From NCBI GenBank assembly GCA_018268875.1, contig JAFDVT010000464.1, positions 1 to 6,812 on the forward strand: a DNA stretch of 6,812 bases, read 5' to 3'. Positions 1 to 4,802 of the stretch are shown piece after piece; position 1 is the first letter of the stretch, and the number at the start of each line of letters is the position of its first letter. The notes under the pieces are model-generated. The model did no database searches, was not told where the DNA came from, and saw nothing but the letters and a program-made list of their open reading frames with translations. This stretch comes from Acidobacteriota bacterium (GTDB lineage: Bacteria; Acidobacteriota; Terriglobia; Bryobacterales; Bryobacteraceae). The position numbers and the translations under genes were made by a program.

Positions 1-1
1 C

Positions 2-790
2 CTCGCCAACCTGAACCCCTTTGCGTGGCACAAACTGGAGTCCCAGGCGCGCTACTTCCTGCTCACCTCCAGCGGACTGTTGATCCTCGCGCTGGCCGGG
101 CTCGGCAAGGCGACCCGCGACCAACGCTGGCTGTTCGTCTACGCCGGGCTGGCCACGCTGGTATGGCTCGCGACCGCGCCAAAGGAAGGGTCGGACCTGA
201 ACTACCAGATCGAAATGACGCTGCTGTGGGCACTGTGCGCTGGCTGTTCGCTGAGCCGGCTGGAGTTTCACGCCAAAGCCGTCGCGGGCGACCGTTCGTG
301 GGTGACGCTATTGCAAATCACGCTGGTGCTGCACCTGGTGTTGAACCTGCTGATCACGGCGAAGTCGGTTGTGGTGCGCGCGGTGATCGAACCGGAGCGA
401 CGGCAAGCGATGGCCGCGCTCGCGCCGCATGTCGCCGATGGGCGGGTGCTCGTGTCGGATTACGACGCGTTGCTGCAACTGCGCGGGCGTACCGAGGTCG
501 AGACGCTGATTTATACGCTGCTTGTGGACGCCGGCCGGATGGACCCGCGGCCGGTGATCCACGATATTGAAGCCGGGAAGTTCCGCAAGATCGTGCTGTG
601 GAAGGACCTCACCGCGGCAGCGCCCCCCGGCACGGAAATCAACAAAGAGTCCCTGGAACTGCCGGCCGATGTGGCTCGCGCGGTACGCGAAAACTACCGT
701 CTTTCAGCCACCGTGCCCGAGGCGTTCTTTGGCCCGTACCATGTGTACGAGCCAAAGCGTCTCCCCGCCGAAACGGCGGCGGCGCGCTGA
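2..790 (+). CDS. C-terminal part of a GT39/ArnT-like membrane glycosyltransferase (5' truncated)
   Basis: The frame is open from base 2 to a TGA at 788-790, leaving 262 residues; the start lies left of the window. An internal TTG at 80 is not a credible start because the frame upstream is equally protein-like. About four hydrophobic segments are visible (roughly residues 18-35, 43-60, 70-87 and 100-122), followed by a soluble tail of about 140 residues. The KEGSDLNY stretch (61-68), just before a membrane segment, resembles the G-x-x-x-NY region of acidobacterial ArnT/GT39-type proteins. The tail has the pattern such proteins often end with: VLVSDYDALLQLRGR, then a VIHDIEAGKFRKIVLW core, an ELPADV segment and a final YHVYEPK. 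Members of this class transfer sugars from polyprenyl-phosphate donors to extracytoplasmic acceptors. The catalytic N-terminal acidic residues are outside the window, so the enzyme class is inferred from the C-terminal half alone. An uncharacterised polytopic membrane protein is the alternative. Confidence 0.75.
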   Translation, partial: LANLNPFAWHKLESQARYFLLTSSGLLILALAGLGKATRDQRWLFVYAGLATLVWLATAPKEGSDLNYQIEMTLLWALCAGCSLSRLEFHAKAVAGDRSWVTLLQITLVLHLVLNLLITAKSVVVRAVIEPERRQAMAALAPHVADGRVLVSDYDALLQLRGRTEVETLIYTLLVDAGRMDPRPVIHDIEAGKFRKIVLWKDLTAAAPPGTEINKESLELPADVARAVRENYRLSATVPEAFFGPYHVYEPKRLPAETAAAR

Positions 791-798
791 TTAGCGCG
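765..798. terminator. Two GC-rich hairpins at abutting convergent stop codons (possible bidirectional terminator)
   Basis: CCGCCG (765-770) and CGGCGG (774-779) can pair around an AAA loop. Immediately after, CGCGCT (783-788) pairs perfectly with AGCGCG (793-798) around the loop GATT. The second hairpin contains the TGA of the plus-strand gene (788-790) and the TAA of the minus-strand VOC gene (793-791). No T-run follows on either strand, so this is not a canonical intrinsic terminator. It could still slow polymerase or protect 3' ends of the convergent transcripts. Short GC-rich stems also arise by chance in this base composition. Confidence 0.35.
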
Positions 799-1201
799 GG
801 GCTTCGCAGTTGATCATCCAGGCGATTCCGAACTTGTCGGTCAGCATCCCGAACGCTTCCGCCCAATAGGTTTTTTCCAGCGGCATCGTGATGGTTGCGC
901 CTTCGCTGAGGCCGGCAAACACGCTCTCCGCCTGCGCCCTGTCGACGACGCCGATGGCCAGGCTGATGTTTCCGGCCTTGGACGGCGTCGAATCCGGGCG
1001 AAGGTCGTCGGACATCATCAACTGCGTGGGGCCGAACTTGAGGGTGGCGTGCATGATCTTGTCCGCCGCACCCATCTCTTTCATCGGCGAGTCGCCGACT
1101 GTCTGTATGAACATGACTTCCGCGCCGATCGCCTTCTTATAGAACTCGATCGCTTCGCGGCAATTGCCGTTGAAAATCGCGTAGGGGTGGATTCCGTGCA
1201 T
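791..1201 (-). CDS. PhnB-like VOC (glyoxalase/bleomycin-resistance fold) protein
   Basis: This 136-residue protein has the layout of the PhnB/YjdN-like VOC group (the 3-demethylubiquinone-methyltransferase-like family): an HPYAIFNGNCREAIEFYKKA opening (5-24), a central MHATLKFG strand (50-57), a short LMMSDD segment (61-66), and the hallmark C-terminal TYWAEAFGMLTDKFGIAWMIN (111-131). Length is typical for the family. It should be a small cytoplasmic protein forming a VOC-fold dimer; most members of this group have no proven substrate. The ATG at 1201-1199 is preferred because the PhnB N-terminal pattern begins right after it, although no Shine-Dalgarno sequence is visible. The gene lies 28 bases downstream of the HTH gene on the same strand, so the two may be co-transcribed. 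The stop TAA touches the stop of the convergent gene with no gap. The fold assignment is solid; the catalytic role is unknown. Confidence 0.9.
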   Translation of the reverse strand: MHGIHPYAIFNGNCREAIEFYKKAIGAEVMFIQTVGDSPMKEMGAADKIMHATLKFGPTQLMMSDDLRPDSTPSKAGNISLAIGVVDRAQAESVFAGLSEGATITMPLEKTYWAEAFGMLTDKFGIAWMINCEAPR

Positions 1202-1229
1202 AGTGTGCAGTACAGGCTAACGCATTCGG

Positions 1230-1535
1230 TTAACCGTGCGTCACCCAGGGGCGTTCCACGCGGTACTTCGGGACTGCGGTGGGGTTCGCCAACGTCACGG
1301 TGATGAGATTGCGCGCCTTCAGCACCCGCACGGCTGCTTGCACCGCCGACTTGGAGACGCCACACGCTTCCGACAGATCCTGGTAGCTGAGCGCGACCCG
1401 CTTTTCGCCGGTGCCGCGTGTTCTGCGCCATAGGGCGAGGTACACCAGGAACGCCGAAGGCCGTTTCTCCTGCCCCGTGAGGTCCCGCATGAGCACGTCG
1501 ACGACATAGGCGTCCACTTCTATATGCTTTGCCAC
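1230..1535 (-). CDS. Small winged helix-turn-helix transcriptional regulator
   Basis: This 101-residue protein starts at a GTG (1535-1533), reading M-A-K-H-I-E-V-D. An in-frame GTG at 1550 would add five residues. The open frame runs far upstream, but that part is antisense-frame noise inside the neighbouring M55 gene. Residues about 50-72 form a clear helix-turn-helix: LSYQDLSEACGVSKSAVQAA, with a G-V-S-K turn and a recognition helix. The segment following this (73-95) looks like a wing. Residues 10-38 (VVDVLMRDLTGQEKRPSAFL onward) form an N-terminal helical region recalling small HTH proteins I remember from Acidobacteria, not verified here. It probably binds DNA as a dimer; no ligand pocket is evident. 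Two ACTATAGT palindromes overlap its start region, suggesting autoregulation. It sits 29 bases after the M55 pair and 28 before the VOC gene, either of which could be its targets. Confidence 0.85.
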   Translation of the reverse strand: MAKHIEVDAYVVDVLMRDLTGQEKRPSAFLVYLALWRRTRGTGEKRVALSYQDLSEACGVSKSAVQAAVRVLKARNLITVTLANPTAVPKYRVERPWVTHG

Positions 1536-1556
1536 TATAGTGTGATCCACTATAGT
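1533..1556. promoter_or_regulatory. Tandem ACTATAGT palindromes at the HTH gene start (candidate operator/promoter)
   Basis: The 8-bp perfect palindrome ACTATAGT occurs at 1534-1541 and again at 1549-1556, 15 bp apart centre to centre. With its flanks the first copy is a 10-bp perfect palindrome, CACTATAGTG (1533-1542). Read on the minus strand, each copy contains TATAGT, five of six matches to a sigma-70 -10 box, and each ends in a GTG in frame with the HTH gene. The upstream -10-like box (1554-1549) ends 13 bases before the preferred GTG start, which would give a very short leader. No good -35 element was found. The simplest reading is a two-site operator for the adjacent HTH protein, overlapping its own promoter and start codon. 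The site is also located between the M55 stop and the HTH gene. Confidence 0.55.
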
Positions 1557-1564
1557 AGTAAAGC

Positions 1565-2416
1565 TTACCGGTAACCGCGATAGCGGGTCCACGCCTCCAG
1601 GACCGTCGCGCCGCTGTAGCGTACCGTCCGATCGTCGATCACCTTCGCGGCGGGCCAGTTTTTGGCGTCGGCAGGCAGGGAATTTCGGGTCGTGAACTCC
1701 AGCTCGAGCGTGATCGGACCCTTCACCACATACGGCTTGACCACGCCCAGTTTCGACATCGACTCGCGGGCCTTCTGCTGGATCAATTCGCGAGCGGCAA
1801 CAGCCGACAACGAATCGCAGGTGTTGCGCTGGATGGCTGTTTTGACGACGGCCGAAACAGCGTTCGGCTCGATCACCTTCAATTCGTCGGCCGCCGCCTG
1901 GTCGCCCGAAAGAAAGATGACCGGAGTTCCAAACTCGCCCGCCAGCTCCGCGCGGATGTCGATTTCGCCGACCGGCTTGCCGTTCACCTTCATATACTGC
2001 ACGCCGAGCGAATTGAAGCTGTGGGCCATGATGGCGTGCTGGACGTTGCCCATGGCGTGCTGGCCGACGAACGCGATGGCCGTATATTTGCGGTCGAACG
2101 TCATGTTCAGCGGCAAGGGTCCGAGGATGAGCCGGGCCCTGGGGTGGATCTTCGTGGCGGACATATTCGTGCCCGCGCCGTGGCCGTCCCAAACCGTCAC
2201 CTCGTCGGCGCCACCGTCGAAAAAGCCCTGCACCGCGGCGTTGACCTCGCCATGCAGCAGTTCCGGCATGTCGGTCCCTTGTGGATCGGTCTGGTGCTGA
2301 TGGCAGACGCCGGCCACGCCTTCGGCGTCCGTGATGATGAAGATGCGCTTTTGCGCGAACAGCAGCGCATTCGATAGCAGGAGGACAACCCAGAAGAGGC
2401 GGAGCATCGGTTTCAT
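1565..2416 (-). CDS. Exported M55-family D-aminopeptidase (DppA-like), downstream paralogue
   Basis: A 283-residue protein beginning MKPMLRLFWVVLLLSNALLF-AQ, a short signal peptide without a lipobox, so probably periplasmic or secreted. The mature part matches peptidase family M55, whose type member is Bacillus DppA, a zinc D-aminopeptidase forming a large ring-shaped oligomer. All DppA metal-site positions appear present: D30 and E32 in TDAEG, H79 in WDGHG, H120 in VGQHA, E151 in PVGEI. H132 in AHSF corresponds to the catalytic histidine region. The family acts on peptides with N-terminal D-amino acids such as D-Ala-D-Ala. Start choice: ATG 2416 gives the signal peptide directly; an ATG at 2452 would overlap the upstream gene by 32 bases, and ATG 2407 is a second option. 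It follows its paralogue by four bases, so translational coupling is likely. Cys38 and Cys200 are shared with the paralogue. The substrate is inferred only from the family. Confidence 0.92.
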   Translation of the reverse strand: MKPMLRLFWVVLLLSNALLFAQKRIFIITDAEGVAGVCHQHQTDPQGTDMPELLHGEVNAAVQGFFDGGADEVTVWDGHGAGTNMSATKIHPRARLILGPLPLNMTFDRKYTAIAFVGQHAMGNVQHAIMAHSFNSLGVQYMKVNGKPVGEIDIRAELAGEFGTPVIFLSGDQAAADELKVIEPNAVSAVVKTAIQRNTCDSLSAVAARELIQQKARESMSKLGVVKPYVVKGPITLELEFTTRNSLPADAKNWPAAKVIDDRTVRYSGATVLEAWTRYRGYR

Positions 2417-2420
2417 TATG

Positions 2421-3281
2421 TCAGCGGAGGCCGCGGTACAGGGTCCAGGCATCGAGCAGCGTAGGGCCGAAGAACTGAATCGTACGGTCGTCCACGACCT
2501 TGGTGTTGGGCCAGTTGGCGGAATCGGCGGGCAATGAGTTGCGGGTGGTGTACTCGAGTTCCAGCGTGACGGGACCCTGCAACGGGCGAGGCTTTACGGC
2601 GCCGAGCTTCGACATGGACTCCATGGCTTTGGCTGCGATGCGTTCGCGCGCGGCGACGGCGGACATGGTGTCGCACGTGTTGCGGCCGATCGCTGTTTTG
2701 ACCACCGCCGTGGTGACGTTCGGCTCAATGGCGCGAACTTCATCGGCGGCGGCCTGGTCGCCCGACAGGAACAGCACCGGCGTACCGTATTCGCCCGCAA
2801 TTTCCGTCCAGATACCGATTTCGCCGACCGGCTTGCCGTTCACCTTCATGTTCTGAATGCCGAGCGAACTAAAGCTGTGGGCCATGATGGCGTGTTGGAC
2901 GTTGCCCATGGCGTGCTGACCGACAAACGCCAGCGCCGTGTACTTTTTATCGAACGTCAGGTTCTTGGGTAGGGGACCGAGGATCAGGCGGGCGCGCGGG
3001 TGAATCTTGGTCGCCGACAGATTGTAGCCCTGGTAATGTCCGTCGACGACGATCACCTCGTCGGCGCCGCCGTCGAAAAAGCCCTGCACCGCGGCGTTGA
3101 CTTCGCCGTGCAGCAACTCGGGCATGTCGGTTCCCTTGGGTTCGATTTGAAACTGGTGGCAAACGCCTGCCACGCCCTCCGCGTCCGAGATGATGAAGAT
3201 CGTCTTCTTCTTCACCGGCGGCGCCTGGGCGAACGCGGGCAACGCGGCCACTAACAACAATAAGGCGAGGTTCTGGCGCAT
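2421..3281 (-). CDS. Exported M55-family D-aminopeptidase (DppA-like), upstream paralogue
   Basis: A 286-residue protein with a clear signal peptide, MRQNLALLLLVAALPAFA-Q, and a likely cleavage after AFA. ATG 3281 is chosen over a TTG at 3299 because it begins right at the charged n-region of the signal peptide. The mature enzyme carries the M55 metal site: D33 and E35 (SDAEG), H82 (VDGHY), H123 (VGQHA) and E154 (PVGEI), plus H135 in AHSF. My hand alignment with the downstream copy is ungapped over about 260 residues with roughly 77% identity; differences cluster in the signal peptide, after the DGH motif (YQGY against GAGT) and in the C-terminal third. DppA of Bacillus is cytoplasmic in function, so two exported copies point to extracytoplasmic D-peptide turnover, an inference. 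A -10-like GATAAT lies seven bases upstream of the ATG, raising the possibility of a leaderless transcript. Confidence 0.92.
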   Translation of the reverse strand: MRQNLALLLLVAALPAFAQAPPVKKKTIFIISDAEGVAGVCHQFQIEPKGTDMPELLHGEVNAAVQGFFDGGADEVIVVDGHYQGYNLSATKIHPRARLILGPLPKNLTFDKKYTALAFVGQHAMGNVQHAIMAHSFSSLGIQNMKVNGKPVGEIGIWTEIAGEYGTPVLFLSGDQAAADEVRAIEPNVTTAVVKTAIGRNTCDTMSAVAARERIAAKAMESMSKLGAVKPRPLQGPVTLELEYTTRNSLPADSANWPNTKVVDDRTIQFFGPTLLDAWTLYRGLR

Positions 3282-3288
3282 CAGCGTT

Positions 3289-3294
3289 ATTATC
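3289..3294 (-). promoter_or_regulatory. Candidate -10 box for the M55 pair
   Basis: On the minus strand the hexamer GATAAT matches five of six positions of the sigma-70 -10 consensus and ends seven bases before the M55 ATG at 3281. No recognisable -35 hexamer lies 16-18 bases upstream, and no Shine-Dalgarno sequence is seen before the ATG. If used, transcription would begin at or next to the start codon. The 51-base gap to the lipoprotein gene (3282-3332) holds nothing else recognisable. Confidence 0.3.
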
Positions 3295-3332
3295 GCCAAG
3301 CGCCAGACCGCCCGAAGTGGAACCTTTTTGCG

Positions 3333-3749
3333 CTAATCGACCATTTTCTTCAGAGCGGCTTCGGTTTTATCCAAACCTTCCTCCACTTCGCGCTTGGTGG
3401 CGCGCCAGGCGGAATCCGCTTTGTCATCCCAGGTGGACATCTTGTCGCGCAGGCGTTTGGCTTCCTCTTTCAGTTCACGGCCTTCCTTTTCCATCCGGGC
3501 CTTGGCCTTCGCCCCAGCTTTCTTGGACTTTTCGGCTAGTTCGTCTGCCTTGGCGTCCAGTTGGTCGATCCGGCGGGAAATGGCGGCTTTCGCTTCACGC
3601 GCTTCGGCCGCGGCCTTGTCGGCGGCCTCGCGCGCATCCTGCTTGGCCTTTTCCACGGTCGGCGAATTCTGGGTTTCCGAACTGGTGCAGCCGGCGCCAA
3701 AGCCAGCCAGCATCACAACCGCTGCAAGGGGTAGAAATCGTTTGAACAT
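3333..3749 (-). CDS. Small coiled-coil lipoprotein of unknown function
   Basis: A 138-residue protein with a lipoprotein-type signal: MFKRFLPLAAVVMLAGFGAG followed by Cys21, the predicted lipidated residue. The -3 position is Gly rather than the usual Leu, so the lipobox is imperfect. After a short Ser/Thr-rich linker (22-30), nearly all of residues 33-138 are Ala-, Lys-, Glu- and Arg-rich with no proline or glycine-rich breaks except near 77-78, and should form a long amphipathic helix or coiled coil. The tail contains TWDDKADSAWRATKREVEEG (105-124), a W-x(9-10)-W-x-x-x-K arrangement reminiscent of uncharacterised bacterial coiled-coil proteins. A minus-strand GGGGA (3758-3754) four bases before the ATG is a plausible ribosome-binding site, the best in the window. 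It lies 31 bases after the solenoid gene and probably belongs to the same transcript. Function unknown; an envelope spacer or scaffold is possible. Confidence 0.82.
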   Translation of the reverse strand: MFKRFLPLAAVVMLAGFGAGCTSSETQNSPTVEKAKQDAREAADKAAAEAREAKAAISRRIDQLDAKADELAEKSKKAGAKAKARMEKEGRELKEEAKRLRDKMSTWDDKADSAWRATKREVEEGLDKTEAALKKMVD

Positions 3750-3753
3750 ACTT

Positions 3754-3758
3754 TCCCC
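3754..3758 (-). promoter_or_regulatory. Ribosome-binding site of the coiled-coil lipoprotein gene
   Basis: GGGGA on the minus strand, followed by AAGT and the ATG at 3749. It supports this start codon. The spacing of four bases is a little short but workable. Most other genes in the window lack a comparable sequence. Confidence 0.45.
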
Positions 3759-3780
3759 ATTGCACGTAGCGTACCGTTCC

Positions 3781-4719
3781 TTAATTCTTCAGGATCCGAA
3801 TGTCGCCGTTGGACGTCGTGAGGTCGATGACCGGACCTCCGGTGCCGATTTTCATGTCCATGCTGCGGCGCCGGTTGTCGCGATCGTCGTCATCGTCCCA
3901 CTTGGGATCCGGTCCGAAATCGGAATGGACCCGGGAATTCGAGGTGCGGGCGCGAAGATTGGCGTTGGCGGACGAGGGAAGTTCGACGGTGATGGAACTG
4001 TTGTTGGTGCGGGCGCGCAGGTCGGCCGCCGCGGTCAGGACGACGTGAATCTTACCGTTGGACGTCTCCAGCCGCACCGGCGCGGACGAGACGGCCGCGT
4101 TGTCCACCTTCATGTCGATGCTGCCGTTGGTGGTCTCGGCGTCCAGTTCGCCCTTGGTGTCGCCGTGGATGCTGCCGTTGGTGGTGTGCGCGCGAACGCT
4201 GCCCGTGTGACCTTCGATGGCGATGCCGCCATTGGTGGACTGCGCCATCAGCTTGCCGTTCAGCTTCTCTGCGCCGATCTTGCCGTTGGTGGTTTCCAGG
4301 TTCGCCGGACCTTCGGTCCCAATGACACGAATGTGTCCGTTCGAACTCCGGATACGGTCCAGTTCCAGCTTCTTGGGGACGCGAAGGTTAAACCGTACGC
4401 CGGAATTGCCATGCCGGAATTCCGGTTGCGAGACGTGGATCGCCACCTTGTCGGGCGACGCGTCGACGTCCACTTTCAGGTCGTCAAGCAGGTCTTTGCT
4501 GCTGGCGTGCTTGGTCCCGTTGATCTCGATCTCGTCCTTCTCCCAGGTGCTGATTTCGATGGAACCGTTGTGGTTGTCGATGGTCAGATGGCCGCCCGGC
4601 TGGATCTTGTGGGTGGAATGGAAGTCTTCGTGGAAACGTTCTCCGTCGCCGAAGTCGACGTGGCAACCGGTGGTGGCGAGGATGGCGATGGCGGAAAGCA
4701 GCGCGCGGAACAGCATCAT
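3781..4719 (-). CDS. DUF4097-type beta-solenoid lipoprotein (putative adhesin-like)
   Basis: A 312-residue protein with a lipoprotein signal peptide ending ILATTG-C19. The remainder is a repetitive beta-strand protein of the DUF4097/putative-adhesin type. Ten copies of a [ST]-x-N-G-x-I motif are visible, with the Asn near residues 51, 127, 145, 163, 181, 198, 221, 240, 261 and 304. In the middle block the spacing is 18 residues, as expected for rungs of a parallel beta-solenoid; the eighth and ninth copies have Ser in place of Gly. An acidic-then-basic loop (WDDDDDRDNRRR, 274-285) interrupts the regular part. Start: ATG 4719 is followed immediately by ATG 4716 and either is possible. The protein is probably anchored to a membrane and exposed to the periplasm or surface. 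Related proteins often lie beside envelope-stress or anti-sigma genes, but none is seen here. The biochemical role is unknown. Confidence 0.88.
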   Translation of the reverse strand: MMLFRALLSAIAILATTGCHVDFGDGERFHEDFHSTHKIQPGGHLTIDNHNGSIEISTWEKDEIEINGTKHASSKDLLDDLKVDVDASPDKVAIHVSQPEFRHGNSGVRFNLRVPKKLELDRIRSSNGHIRVIGTEGPANLETTNGKIGAEKLNGKLMAQSTNGGIAIEGHTGSVRAHTTNGSIHGDTKGELDAETTNGSIDMKVDNAAVSSAPVRLETSNGKIHVVLTAAADLRARTNNSSITVELPSSANANLRARTSNSRVHSDFGPDPKWDDDDDRDNRRRSMDMKIGTGGPVIDLTTSNGDIRILKN

Positions 4720-4723
4720 GCAG

Positions 4724-4729
4724 CCTATA
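4724..4729 (-). promoter_or_regulatory. Candidate -10 box for the solenoid lipoprotein gene
   Basis: TATAGG on the minus strand ends four bases before ATG 4719 and seven before ATG 4716. It matches four of six positions of the -10 consensus, and there is no clear -35 element. If real, the transcript would be leaderless or nearly so and would favour the second ATG. The same bases could instead act as a weak AGG ribosome-binding site. Confidence 0.25.
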
Positions 4730-4747
4730 CGGACACAAATGCGGCGG

Positions 4748-4766
4748 AGTTCCGGGAAAGTTCCGG
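4748..4766. repeat. Direct repeat AGTTCCGG x2 in the divergent intergenic region
   Basis: AGTTCCGG occurs at 4748-4755 and 4759-4766, 11 bp apart, about one helical turn. The first copy also forms the interrupted palindrome TTCC-G-GGAA (4750-4758). It lies between the divergent solenoid lipoprotein and VWFA genes, where a shared regulator could bind. No protein in the window is an obvious partner, and chance occurrence is possible. Confidence 0.35.
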
Positions 4767-4784
4767 CATCCGGTGCGTTCAGCC

Positions 4785-4790
4785 TACAAT
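4785..4790 (+). promoter_or_regulatory. Candidate -10 box for the VWFA-related gene
   Basis: TACAAT matches five of six positions of the sigma-70 -10 consensus and lies 12 bases upstream of the ATG at 4803, implying a leader of about six bases. No convincing TTGACA-like element is found 16-18 bases upstream; the AGTTCCGG repeats occupy that position instead, which would suit activator-dependent transcription. Confidence 0.4.
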
Positions 4791-4802
4791 GACGTGCAGG
4801 TG

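Noticed and set aside
25..570. A 181-codon plus-strand open frame in a second frame at the left edge
   Set aside because: It is Arg/Ala/Gly-rich without domain features and overlaps the membrane-protein frame, which has clear transmembrane segments.
1536..2192. N-terminal extension of the HTH gene to 2192
   Set aside because: The extra 219 residues overlap the M55 gene in another frame and look like noise. Only the part downstream of the GTG at 1535 looks like a protein.
1662..2300. A 212-codon plus-strand open frame opposite the M55 gene
   Set aside because: It is the antisense of a conserved metallopeptidase. A similar frame at 2500-2856 opposite the paralogue merely mirrors the duplication.
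1565..3281. The duplicated region considered as a mobile element or assembly artefact
   Set aside because: There are no terminal inverted repeats or transposase, and the copies differ at about a quarter of residues, so this is an old gene duplication, not a recent insertion or assembly error.
3895..3900. CGTCGT-type short repeats within the solenoid gene as a microsatellite
   Set aside because: They encode the Asp-rich loop of the lipoprotein and are only a few units long.
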